DNA of 7,250 nt from an uncultured Eubacterium sp. Its GTDB lineage: Bacteria > Bacillota_A > Clostridia > Lachnospirales > Lachnospiraceae. The stretch lies in NCBI GenBank assembly GCA_948759685.1, contig CAQBGY010000153.1, positions 1 through 7,250 of the forward strand. The letters run 5' to 3'. Numbering within the stretch: position 1 is the stretch's first letter; each line of letters opens with the position of its first letter. Made by a program: the position numbers and the translations under genes. A model generated the notes under the pieces. That model saw only the letters and a list, made by a program, of their open reading frames with translations. It was not told the DNA's origin and ran no database searches. This document shows positions 1-5,925 of the stretch, piece after piece.

Positions 1-66
1 ACTAAAGTATTGATTTTTCAAGGTTCAGCACACCAATCGGTGTGGGAAGTTTGAGATACTGATTTT

Positions 67-987
67 ATGATTTCAGAAATGATGAACAGCGGACTTCTGT
101 ACCGCAAAAATATCTGTTCTGGGAGTAAGACAGATACCCTGTATCTTTCAAAATTTGCAGTTGGGAAGATTACGGAGACACCCTCTGCCAATGTTCCTGC
201 TATCTCTTTCAGCAGAAAAAAGATTTTTGAGAATATCTTTATGACAGAATACCTGATAGCGAATGTGCTGCCTGAAATGCAGGGGAAATTTGAAACCAAT
301 CCAGAGAATGTAATCAATTATTTGAGATTTCATGGGAGCAATCTACTGATGCCAAGCCACCAGCTTTATTACAGTGATTACTTTCACTATTTTGATTCTG
401 CTGCTGGCAGCCTGAATCTTCCTCTTACAGAAGAATTTATCTACGATTGGAGAGCCTACTGCTACGACAGACTGAATTTCCTCAAAAAATCTAATCCTGA
501 TCTTATGGATTTATGTGATACATACAAGAGGGATAAACAAATGAGGGAATCTATCTGCCAAACTTATCTGAGCGATATCGAAAGGACAAAATATACTTAC
601 AGTCTCGCAAACATGATGGCCAGCAGATATTACATTACTTCCCTTGAGGAATCCGCTGTGAACCTTATCCATTTTGATTCCCTTGATAACCTTTCTCTGG
701 AAAAGTTATATTTAAACCTTGCAGGAATAGTCCATATGATGGACCGCTATTGCAAAAAGGAATTGAAAATAAACCTGACTGTTTATGTATGGTCGCAAAA
801 CAGGGCAGAGAATTTCTATCATCAGGAAGACCGCCGAGTTTTTGATTATTTCACTAAAACATACAAAGACACTCCGCGATCTGATGCGTTTCTGTCCAAT
901 TATGGTGTGAGACCTTCCCTTTGGGATAATATCAATGTCTGCTATCTTCCTTATGATATAGCAAATCAGTATCATGTTATGCCTTAA
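67..987 (+). CDS. Uncharacterised mobile-element-type protein, probably missing its N-terminus
   Basis: I do not recognise a named family. The 306-residue product is soluble, with no signal peptide or membrane segment. It is rich in aromatic residues (YYSDYFHYFD near residues 101-110, YVWSQNRAENFYHQEDRRVF near 240-259) and ends in a Tyr/Trp-rich tail (SLWDNINVCYLPYDIANQYH). It resembles conserved accessory proteins of clostridial conjugative elements, but that is an impression and not a domain call. The ATG at 67 has no Shine-Dalgarno sequence nearby, and neither do the in-frame ATGs at 79 and 82. The frame is closed by TGA at 52-54. A different frame is open over about 6-59 and encodes a plausible protein stretch (FSTPIGVGSLR), so the true N-terminus may lie upstream across a +1 frameshift. 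The gene converges on the lipoprotein gene at 1102-2028, with a long hairpin between them. Coding status is fairly sure; start and function are not. Confidence 0.65.
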   Translation: MISEMMNSGLLYRKNICSGSKTDTLYLSKFAVGKITETPSANVPAISFSRKKIFENIFMTEYLIANVLPEMQGKFETNPENVINYLRFHGSNLLMPSHQLYYSDYFHYFDSAAGSLNLPLTEEFIYDWRAYCYDRLNFLKKSNPDLMDLCDTYKRDKQMRESICQTYLSDIERTKYTYSLANMMASRYYITSLEESAVNLIHFDSLDNLSLEKLYLNLAGIVHMMDRYCKKELKINLTVYVWSQNRAENFYHQEDRRVFDYFTKTYKDTPRSDAFLSNYGVRPSLWDNINVCYLPYDIANQYHVMP

Positions 988-1009
988 ATATCAAAATATC
1001 AGTTTTAAC

Positions 1010-1046
1010 AATATAGAGTTGGACCGGCAAGGTCCAACTCTATATT
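1010..1046. terminator. Perfect 16-bp inverted repeat, likely bidirectional terminator
   Basis: AATATAGAGTTGGACC (1010-1025) pairs without mismatch with 1031-1046 across a five-base loop, GGCAA. It sits between two convergent genes, 23 bases after the stop of the plus-strand gene and 56 bases after the stop of the minus-strand lipoprotein gene, which suits a shared terminator. The T-tract is weak on both strands: the A/T-rich foot of the stem is followed by AAAATATT on the plus strand and GTTAAAAC on the minus strand. Termination is therefore likely but not certain. Confidence 0.6.
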
Positions 1047-1101
1047 AAAATATTGGTAAAAATGAAGAACACCTGATTTCTCCAAGGTCTCTATTTCTGT
1101 T

Positions 1102-2028
1102 TTAATTATGCCATTCTGTTACATAAACACATTCTTCATCTGAACCTGTTACTTCAAAATAGAACTGTGTCCAAGAATTACCTCCATGTCCACCAATTGA
1201 ATAAGATTCAAGACTAGTTTCCGCAGCCCATTCAGGCTGACCTTTATCAAGATAAATCCAACCTGTACCCCAACTGCTTACATCTTTAAGAGCAGGATTC
1301 CAAGTAATACCACCAGCTTCCATCAAAGAGCGATAAACTGCCATAGCCTCTTCAGGAGTATATTTATCACTTGTAGCAGGCTGTTCTACAGGTTCAGGTT
1401 CAACAGAAGTATTAGGATTATCTACCACAGGCGGTTCAACAGGAACACTATCATTCGGCTTCTCTGTCTTCACAGTAGATTCCTCATGTTCATTTGTCTC
1501 TTCCTGAGTATAGTCGATTACTTCTTTGACTATACTGTTGGCAGATACATCTTCAACCCTTGCAAATCTTTTTTCATTGTCAAGATAGAAATAATACCAC
1601 CCATTGTATTCCCCAAATGGATCAATCTCAACATTCTTCAGTGTATATCCAATCCTGATTCCGTTGATGTTGTACAAGTCCACATTTCCAGTTGTCACAA
1701 AAATTTCAGGAAGATATTCAAACCAATCTGTATGAAAAACCTGCTCTCCCACTTTATCCATGGTTCTATCTTCATAGCTGTAGAAAAACTGCTTCAAATC
1801 CAATTCACCATCAGTCTTTTCAACAATCAGGCTATCAATATCCGCCATTTCTGTTTTTACAGAATCTTCTTGTACTGTTGCTGTTGGCTGTGTCTCCACA
1901 TTCTCAATTTCTTTTTCCTGATGTATTTCAGAATTATTTTCCACAGTTGTTTCAACTTTTTTGTTTCCGCAACCTCCAAGTACCATTACTACAATCACAA
2001 TGATTGTCAAGAAATTTTTCCTTTTCAT
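1102..2028 (-). CDS. Secreted lipoprotein with C-terminal Trp/Gly-rich domain (paralogue of the 2172-2999 product)
   Basis: This encodes a 308-residue lipoprotein anchored on the outer face of the membrane. The signal peptide is KRK followed by a hydrophobic stretch (residues 6-17) and the lipobox LGGC, giving lipidated Cys20. After it come a charged linker (about 21-65), a globular part (about 66-170), a Pro/Glu/Thr-rich spacer (about 172-222) and a C-terminal domain (about 223-308) with KYTPEEAMAVYRSLMEAGG, GTGWIYLDKGQPEWAAETS and a closing VYVTEWHN. The middle segment shares YNxxGIxxGY and a later IVKE with the neighbouring lipoprotein, so the two look paralogous there; the C-terminal domains differ. 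The start is supported by GAAAGGAG seven bases before the ATG. A TATAAT box lies at 2087-2092, and the upstream gene is closed by its own terminator, so this gene is probably transcribed separately. Function is unknown; surface exposure is inferred from the lipobox. Confidence 0.85.
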   Translation of the reverse strand: MKRKNFLTIIVIVVMVLGGCGNKKVETTVENNSEIHQEKEIENVETQPTATVQEDSVKTEMADIDSLIVEKTDGELDLKQFFYSYEDRTMDKVGEQVFHTDWFEYLPEIFVTTGNVDLYNINGIRIGYTLKNVEIDPFGEYNGWYYFYLDNEKRFARVEDVSANSIVKEVIDYTQEETNEHEESTVKTEKPNDSVPVEPPVVDNPNTSVEPEPVEQPATSDKYTPEEAMAVYRSLMEAGGITWNPALKDVSSWGTGWIYLDKGQPEWAAETSLESYSIGGHGGNSWTQFYFEVTGSDEECVYVTEWHN

Positions 2029-2059
2029 AGTATTTCTCCTTTCAAAAAAATAATTTATG

Positions 2060-2092
2060 TTACCAGTTTGTTTTACTAGTAATACAATTATA
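2060..2092 (-). promoter_or_regulatory. Candidate promoter and operator of the 1102-2028 lipoprotein gene
   Basis: On the minus strand a perfect TATAAT lies at 2087-2092, about 58 bases before the ATG. No good -35 hexamer lies 17 bases upstream; the best is TTTATA. Just downstream of the -10 box is the palindrome TTACTAGTAA (2073-2082). A near-copy half-site, TTACCAG at 2060-2066, forms an imperfect inverted repeat with CTAGTAA (2076-2082). The weak -35 and the palindrome at the expected transcription start suggest a regulated promoter. This is by inspection only. Confidence 0.4.
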
Positions 2093-2126
2093 GAAAATTT
2101 TCAATAAAATATAAAAAGAATTTTAA

Positions 2127-2152
2127 AAGAGCCTGAAAATTTTCAAGCTCTT
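2127..2152 (-). terminator. Intrinsic terminator of the 2172-2999 lipoprotein gene
   Basis: Read on the minus strand, AAGAGC and GCTCTT form the outer stem, and the inner TGAAAATTTTCA is itself self-complementary. A TTTT run continues from the stem foot. The hairpin begins 20 bases after the stop codon at 2172. It would separate transcription of the two lipoprotein genes. Confidence 0.6.
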
Positions 2153-2171
2153 ATAAAACTAATATTACAAT

Positions 2172-2999
2172 TTATTCTCTATAAGTTTTCCATTCTTCAT
2201 CAGTAATAGCATCCTTATAATAAATTTGACAGATAATATAACCATCTGTATCTTCTGTACATATGACAGCATATGTCTTGTAAAAACGAATAGATTCTTC
2301 ATTTTCATTTTTAGTACTATCTCTTTGATTAAGGTATTTATCTACTTGATAATTAGGACCTGTATATTCATTTTCATATGCCGATGGAATTCTAAATTCG
2401 TAAATTTCCATATCATCTGTTACAGAAGTAAATGCAGGTACATCAAATGAACGTCTAGCAAGTTCTTCTTTTACAATATTTTCTGCATCTATAGTTGTAA
2501 TTGTAATTAAATTTCCTTCTGTTACATATTTCTTCATAACATACAAATAATCATAGTCAGTTCCATCAATAGGATTTTTAAATCTTGACCATGCACAATT
2601 CCCATATTCAGTAATAGGAATAGAAGAACCACCCTTTACATATCCAACTTCAATGCCATCCCCATTATAAATAGGAAGATTTGTATCCGTAACTAAGATG
2701 TTGTTTACACTGCTATAACTAAAATCTTTCAGTCCACCATATTTTCCATACTTCTCAGTTTCCGCATACAGAACAATACTCTCATCTTCAGCGCCTATGG
2801 CACCAGAAGCACTTCCTTTCTCTCCGTCAGCCTTCTCATCAGTTACAGAATCATCTACTCCTGCTTCATTTTCCACAGCACTGCTTTCAGGAACCTCCTG
2901 ATCTGTTGCCTCTGTCTTTGTTCCACATCCTGCCAAAGCCACCATAAAAATACCCGCTAAAACAACTACCGCCCATTTCCTCATAACATTTTTCCTCAT
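2172..2999 (-). CDS. Secreted lipoprotein, divergent from the HTH regulator (paralogue of the 1102-2028 product)
   Basis: This 275-residue protein has a lipoprotein signal peptide: basic start MRKNVMRK, hydrophobic core (about 10-22) and lipobox LAGC with lipidated Cys25. An acidic Ser/Glu-rich linker follows (about 26-75). The globular part (about 76-180) contains LPIYNGDGIEVGYVKGG (108-124) and AENIVKEEL (172-180), which align with YNINGIRIGY and NSIVKEV of the neighbouring lipoprotein. The last 90 residues (EIYEFRIPSAYENEY to ICQIYYKDAITDEEWKTYRE) are not shared with it. The first ATG is preferred because AAGGAG lies nine bases upstream; a second ATG at residue 6 is possible. A near-consensus sigma-A promoter at 3038-3066 drives it, divergent from the Cro/CI-type regulator gene, which makes that regulator its likely controller. 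I know no characterised function; surface display is inferred from the signal. Confidence 0.85.
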   Translation of the reverse strand: MRKNVMRKWAVVVLAGIFMVALAGCGTKTEATDQEVPESSAVENEAGVDDSVTDEKADGEKGSASGAIGAEDESIVLYAETEKYGKYGGLKDFSYSSVNNILVTDTNLPIYNGDGIEVGYVKGGSSIPITEYGNCAWSRFKNPIDGTDYDYLYVMKKYVTEGNLITITTIDAENIVKEELARRSFDVPAFTSVTDDMEIYEFRIPSAYENEYTGPNYQVDKYLNQRDSTKNENEESIRFYKTYAVICTEDTDGYIICQIYYKDAITDEEWKTYRE

Positions 3000-3037
3000 T
3001 TCAAGTTTCTCCTTTTCTTATACTCAAGTACCCTCTA

Positions 3038-3066
3038 ATTATAGCCTATGCCCCTCATGGTTTCAA
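3038..3066 (-). promoter_or_regulatory. Sigma-A promoter of the 2172-2999 lipoprotein gene
   Basis: On the minus strand, TTGAAA (3061-3066) and a perfect TATAAT (3038-3043) are separated by exactly 17 bases. The expected start near 3030 leaves a leader of about 30 bases containing the AAGGAG site. It is the best promoter match in the window. The repeats at 3076-3123 lie directly upstream of its -35 box. Confidence 0.75.
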
Positions 3067-3075
3067 GCAAATATT

Positions 3076-3123
3076 GATAATTTATTATCTATGGTAAATT
3101 TTTATCTATGTTAAGAATTTACC
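3076..3123. promoter_or_regulatory. Operator-like repeat cluster between regulator and lipoprotein gene
   Basis: Three overlapping symmetries occur within 48 bases. GATAAT-TT-ATTATC is an inverted repeat at 3076-3089. TTATCTATG occurs twice as a direct repeat (3085-3093 and 3102-3110, 17 bases apart, so on nearly the same DNA face if the turn is 10.5 bases). GGTAAATT (3093-3100) is mirrored by AATTTACC (3116-3123). They sit between the divergent promoters, where a Cro/CI-type regulator usually binds. Assignment to the adjacent regulator is inference. Confidence 0.5.
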
Positions 3124-3131
3124 TATATGCC

Positions 3132-3137
3132 TATAAT
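3132..3137 (+). promoter_or_regulatory. -10 box of the HTH regulator gene
   Basis: A perfect TATAAT lies 25 bases before the ATG at 3163. The hexamer 17 bases upstream, TGTTAA (3109-3114), is a poor -35 and overlaps the repeat cluster, as expected of a regulated promoter. Because the box lies downstream of the ATG at 3127, that ATG would not be in the transcript, which supports the start at 3163. Confidence 0.5.
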
Positions 3138-3162
3138 AAATACCAGTAAAGGAGTTGATGCT

Positions 3163-3393
3163 ATGGTTTCCTATGCCCCCTTTTTCCGCACACTAAAAGA
3201 GAAAAAGATTTCCATTTATGCGTTAGTCCAGAAAAAGGGAATTAACGCTAATACCATAAACTGTATCAAAAAGGGTAAAAGCATTACCACTTATACCTTA
3301 GAAAATCTCTGCAAGGCTCTTGACTGCCAGATTCCAGATATTGTTGAGTATATCCCTGATGAAGATAGCGAACAGCATAATCAAGAAATATAA
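3163..3393 (+). CDS. Small Cro/CI-type (XRE family) helix-turn-helix regulator
   Basis: This 76-residue protein is essentially one DNA-binding domain. It reads PFFRTLKEKKISIYAL (helix 1-2), VQKKGINANTINCIKKGKSIT (turn and recognition helix), TYTLENLCKALDCQIPDIVEYIP (helices 4-5), then a short acidic tail. This layout matches the HTH_26-like Cro/C1 family that is common on phages and conjugative elements. The frame is open back to an ATG at 3127, but I chose 3163: AAAGGAG (3147-3153) sits eight bases before it, the 12 extra residues would fall outside the domain, and a TATAAT box occupies 3132-3137. It is divergent from the lipoprotein gene, with repeats between them, so autoregulation and control of the lipoproteins is the simplest reading. 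With no sensor domain, its signal is unknown. Confidence 0.85.
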   Translation: MVSYAPFFRTLKEKKISIYALVQKKGINANTINCIKKGKSITTYTLENLCKALDCQIPDIVEYIPDEDSEQHNQEI

Positions 3394-3430
3394 AAGACCT
3401 ATGTTCTAATGAAAAAACACAGGTCTTTTT
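3392..3430 (+). terminator. Intrinsic terminator of the HTH regulator gene
   Basis: AAAAGACCT (3392-3400) pairs with AGGTCTTTT (3421-3429), with a further TGT/ACA pairing inside, and ends in a T run. It begins at the stop codon of the regulator gene. The mirror strand also ends in TTTT, so it may work in both directions and shield the lipoprotein block from the leftward operon. Confidence 0.8.
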
Positions 3431-3523
3431 ATTGCTTTTATTTCTTTGCTCCCTCTCAGGCTACATCAAAAATAAACCCATATAAAAATCAACCGAAAAG
3501 TTGTCCTTATTCTGTAATTTATT

Positions 3524-3560
3524 TTGACAGGTTCGCCCCTCTTTCGAGAGGTATTATACT
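3524..3560 (+). other. Orphan promoter-like elements around a UUCG hairpin in the 3394-3612 gap
   Basis: A consensus TTGACA (3524-3529) is followed by CCTCT-TTCG-AGAGG (3538-3551), a five-base stem capped by a UUCG-type loop, and then TATTAT (3552-3557). The spacing of 22 bases is too long for an ordinary sigma-A promoter. No plus-strand gene follows, and transcription would run antisense into the J-domain gene. The minus strand reads TATAAT at 3553-3558 without a good -35. The rest of this 219-base gap shows only the regulator terminator. Confidence 0.25.
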
Positions 3561-3612
3561 ATACAAATTCACTCCAGAATAATTCCATCTTTTTGAAGTA
3601 TCACAGAACCTT

Positions 3613-4122
3613 TTACTCAATCATTGTCTTTTCCGCACTTTTAACAAACACAGAACCATATTTTTCTCTTATGTAACTCATACTCATGGATTGCTGTCCA
3701 TGCCTGTAATAATCATCAAAGTGGATAATCCAGCACTTTTTATGCCTATTCCATGTCAGCCCCAAAGCATGAAGAGCCTTTTTATGCGGCATTGTATTTC
3801 CCCGTACATAAATCCATACTCCACAAATTTCAATAACCAGTCCTTCCAGCCTGCTTAGTGCAGCTATCATTTCCCTAATCTTCCTGTCTTTCTCCCAGCT
3901 GTAATTCTGCTTCTGGCGTTCAGTCGCTTTTTCGTAGTGTTCTGAATGTTCAAAGCCATTTTTCAGTCTCTGGAATAATGAAGCATACTCTGCATTGATC
4001 TCCTGCATATCCGCAGTAGTGTCCTCTGCATTGTTATCAGGGTGATATTTAACCAACAATTTCTTATAAGCACTTCGCAGGCTGTTCAGGTCTTTCGCTT
4101 CATTTATATCAAACCATTTCAT
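3613..4122 (-). CDS. J-domain protein of mobile-element type with a C-terminal accessory domain
   Basis: This is a 169-residue cytoplasmic protein. Residues 1-55 form a J domain (WFDINEAKDLNSLRSAYKKL, then KYHPDNN with the HPD motif at 27-29 that stimulates DnaK ATPase, then EINAEYASLFQRLK). A charged linker (about 56-85) leads to a compact C-terminal domain (about 90-160: LEGLVIEICGVWIYVRGNT, KKALHALGLTWNRHKKCWIIH, SMSYIREKYGS). This arrangement recurs in J proteins carried by clostridial conjugative elements. It lacks the Gly/Phe region and zinc fingers of housekeeping DnaJ. The frame runs back to 4173, but AAGGAG lies six bases before the ATG at 4122 and the J domain starts exactly there. 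It is the last gene of the leftward set, 118 bases after the DUF262 gene. Its partner and client are unknown; recruiting host DnaK to element proteins is inference. Confidence 0.85.
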   Translation of the reverse strand: MKWFDINEAKDLNSLRSAYKKLLVKYHPDNNAEDTTADMQEINAEYASLFQRLKNGFEHSEHYEKATERQKQNYSWEKDRKIREMIAALSRLEGLVIEICGVWIYVRGNTMPHKKALHALGLTWNRHKKCWIIHFDDYYRHGQQSMSMSYIREKYGSVFVKSAEKTMIE

Positions 4123-4152
4123 AAGCATCTCCTTACTTTCCAAGTTTGAGAA

Positions 4153-4238
4153 GCAGGCAGGGAACAATACCACTGTTTCTCTGCCTGCCCTGTTAAAATA
4201 TGTTGAAAGTACAGATGACTGGCATCTGCATTATGCAG
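4153..4238 (-). other. Intercistronic hairpins between the DUF262 gene and the J-domain gene
   Basis: GCAGGCAG (4153-4160) pairs with CTGCCTGC (4181-4188), and an inner AACA/TGTT pairing extends the stem. A second symmetry, CTGCAT-T-ATGCAG, lies at 4226-4238, right after the DUF262 stop codon. No U-run follows on the minus strand, so these look more like mRNA-stabilising or attenuating structures, or a partial terminator, than a full intrinsic terminator. The long G+C stem would lie about 30 bases before the J-domain start codon. Confidence 0.45.
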
Positions 4239-4240
4239 GT

Positions 4241-5506
4241 CTAACCCTCTGGTATTTCCCCATCAGGAATGTGATCCGGTAACGGAGCACATTCCTCCTG
4301 TTTTTCCTCTCTGCTTTCCGCTTCATTGTCAGGAATGTCTTCTATTTCGGTTTCCTCCTGCAATTCCTCGGATAAAACCTCCTCTGTTTCATGGGTAGCA
4401 GCCTGTTCCTCTGCCTTTTCCGCAATCTGCCCTTTCACTTCCTCAACCAAATCCGCTAATTCCTCTGGCACTTCTATTTCAAAATAATTTGCAAAGGACA
4501 TAGCCATGATTGCCAGACGTGCATTGACTTTGACCAATTTAGTGCTGCCTGAACCGCAATTCTGGTTAAATTCTTCCAGCAATGTGTCTTCACTGAAAAA
4601 GAAATCTATCCACTGGCGGAAATACATTCCTTTTATGCCCTGATCAATCGCATAATCAGCCATATAGATCACCATTGGCAGAACTATCTTCCGCAGATTT
4701 TTCTGTACTTCTGGTGGAAAAGCATCTGACAGATATTCAAATGCTGACAGCAGAATATTCTCCTGTTTCGCCGAAAAGTTGTTTTTAATGCTCTCCGCAT
4801 ATACCATAATGGACTTTTCACTCAAATCGGCAATTTCCATCCCTTTATAGTTGCGGTCAAATAACATGGCACTTTGAAGAATTACTCGTTGGTCATCAGA
4901 ATTTTTCCGCTGTGCTTTGCTGAAATTACAGCTTTCTGCCATGAACTTTGTGCCTAACAGCTTGTTGATGAAAATAGCATTGTCGGTTCCCACTTTTGCT
5001 TTCGCCACCTGTGCTTTTGTCAGCGGCGTGGAATTATTGAGCCTGAAAAAGATTTCTTCCACTTCGTCATTACTGCACTCTTCAAAAGAATAAATCTCAA
5101 ATTTGAATCTTTGCAGTTCATACTTGACAGGCTCATCCAAATCCGCAAAATATTTTCCAGCTATCGTGTAAGTTTCTTCCTCAATTACAACATCAGGGAT
5201 ATTGTCTGACAGTGCAAATTCCCCCCGCAGGAATGACAATACATTTGTCAGTCTCTGCTTGCCGTCAATGACACTGAAAATAAAAACAGGCTTTCCCTTA
5301 TCATCTACCTGTCTGCTATCCTCCCTCAATACATAAATATTAGGGATTGGATAATTTGCCAACATAGAATGGATAAGCAGGCTTTTCTGCATATTATTCC
5401 ACAACTCGCTCTGGCGTTGAATTGGGTGTGAAAAGCTAAGCACTTGCTTACTCTCATACATCTTTTTAATATTACTTACTGTCCAGTTCTGTTTTCCTTT
5501 AATCAT
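4241..5506 (-). CDS. DUF262 (ParB/Srx-fold, GmrS-like) protein with an acidic C-terminal tail
   Basis: This 421-residue cytoplasmic protein carries the DUF262 fold (PF03235). Visible motifs are IQRQSELW (29-36), the signature VIDGKQRLTNVL (79-90) and FFRLNNSTPLTKAQ (153-166). DUF262 proteins share a ParB-like fold; in GmrSD restriction enzymes this domain is tied to NTP hydrolysis. Here the HNH-type DUF1524 nuclease domain is absent: residues 170-345 are helical, and the rest (about 346-421) is a very Glu-rich tail. It is therefore more likely a stand-alone element-maintenance or anti-restriction factor than a complete restriction enzyme, but this is inference. The start is fixed by AAAGGAG six bases upstream, and it follows ssb by 23 bases in the same operon. 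Single-domain DUF262 genes beside ssb recur in clostridial conjugative elements, as far as I know. Confidence 0.85.
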   Translation of the reverse strand: MIKGKQNWTVSNIKKMYESKQVLSFSHPIQRQSELWNNMQKSLLIHSMLANYPIPNIYVLREDSRQVDDKGKPVFIFSVIDGKQRLTNVLSFLRGEFALSDNIPDVVIEEETYTIAGKYFADLDEPVKYELQRFKFEIYSFEECSNDEVEEIFFRLNNSTPLTKAQVAKAKVGTDNAIFINKLLGTKFMAESCNFSKAQRKNSDDQRVILQSAMLFDRNYKGMEIADLSEKSIMVYAESIKNNFSAKQENILLSAFEYLSDAFPPEVQKNLRKIVLPMVIYMADYAIDQGIKGMYFRQWIDFFFSEDTLLEEFNQNCGSGSTKLVKVNARLAIMAMSFANYFEIEVPEELADLVEEVKGQIAEKAEEQAATHETEEVLSEELQEETEIEDIPDNEAESREEKQEECAPLPDHIPDGEIPEG

Positions 5507-5507
5507 A

Positions 5508-5524
5508 CTTTTCTCCTTTCAAAA
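5508..5524 (-). repeat. Shared leader/Shine-Dalgarno cassette, copy 1 (DUF262 gene)
   Basis: The minus-strand 17-mer TTTTGAAAGGAGAAAAG lies one base before the DUF262 ATG. It is identical to the copy at 5978-5994. Its 14-base core TTTGAAAGGAGAAA also precedes the lipoprotein gene at 1102-2028 (2033-2046). It contains the AAAGGAG ribosome binding site. Confidence 0.6.
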
Positions 5525-5529
5525 CTGCC

Positions 5530-5925
5530 TTATTTAAAAGGCATCTCCGCTAACATTTCCTCTGGTATGTTGATGAATCCTTCCTCTGCCAAGACTGACG
5601 GTGTTTCCTTTTTTCCGCAAAAATCAATGGATTCAACAAAGCAATCCATTGTGTAATGCCTTTTTCCATCTTTCTCATAGGAACCGCTTTGCATTTTCCC
5701 TGATACCACCAGCTCTTTTCCCTTATAACAGGTATTGGCTATCACAGCTGCCACATTTCCGATAGCTTTGCATGGAATAAAATCAACATGGTATGTATCA
5801 TCCACTTTCCAACTTCTGTCCTCGACTGCCATAGTCCATCTTGCAAAACAAGTATGGTTTTCATCTTCCCCGTATTTTACTCTGGGATCCGCTGTCATTC
5901 TGCCATGTAAAATCAGTCTGTTCAT
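5530..5925 (-). CDS. ssb: Single-stranded DNA-binding protein, element-encoded
   Basis: This 131-residue protein binds single-stranded DNA and protects it in replication and conjugal transfer. It reads as one OB fold: MNRLILHGRMTADPRVKY (strand 1), CFARWTMAVEDRSW, HVDFIPCKAIGNVAAVIANTCYKGKELVVSGKMQSGSYEKDGKRHYTMDCFVESIDF. These are the usual SSB landmarks in order. The linker is very short and the end is PEEMLAEMPFK. The acidic tip plus PF resembles the C-terminal peptide that recruits partner proteins, but an extra Lys follows the terminal Phe. The ATG at 5925 overlaps the TGA of a 16-codon upstream ORF (ATGA) and has GGGGG eight bases upstream. Shortness, position beside DUF262 and J-domain genes, and lack of rpsF/rpsR neighbours argue for an element copy and not the chromosomal ssb. 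Confidence 0.9.
   Translation of the reverse strand: MNRLILHGRMTADPRVKYGEDENHTCFARWTMAVEDRSWKVDDTYHVDFIPCKAIGNVAAVIANTCYKGKELVVSGKMQSGSYEKDGKRHYTMDCFVESIDFCGKKETPSVLAEEGFINIPEEMLAEMPFK

Noticed and set aside
18..333. Minus-strand ORFs at 18-317 and 148-333
   Set aside because: They overlap the left-end gene on the opposite strand, have no ribosome binding site, and their composition looks like an antisense shadow.
1010..1046. Perfect inverted repeat considered as a transposon end or CRISPR-like repeat
   Set aside because: It occurs once only, between convergent genes, with no target duplication or transposase nearby; a terminator explains it better.
1486..2079. Plus-strand ORF of 197 codons antisense to the first lipoprotein gene, and a shorter one at 1692-2003
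   Set aside because: Both lie entirely opposite a lipoprotein gene with a clear signal peptide and ribosome binding site. Their products are Phe/Ile/Ser-rich antisense-type sequences and they have no supporting start signals.
3127..3162. N-terminal extension of the HTH regulator from the ATG at 3127
   Set aside because: It has no ribosome binding site, contains the TATAAT box, and falls outside the HTH domain; 3163 has a strong site.
4123..4173. N-terminal extension of the J-domain protein from 4173
   Set aside because: The AAGGAG site lies inside it, six bases before the ATG at 4122 where the J domain begins, and the extension overlaps the intercistronic hairpin.
4241..5506. Complete GmrSD-type IV restriction enzyme
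   Set aside because: Only the DUF262 part is present. I see no DUF1524 HNH nuclease motif in this protein or its neighbours.
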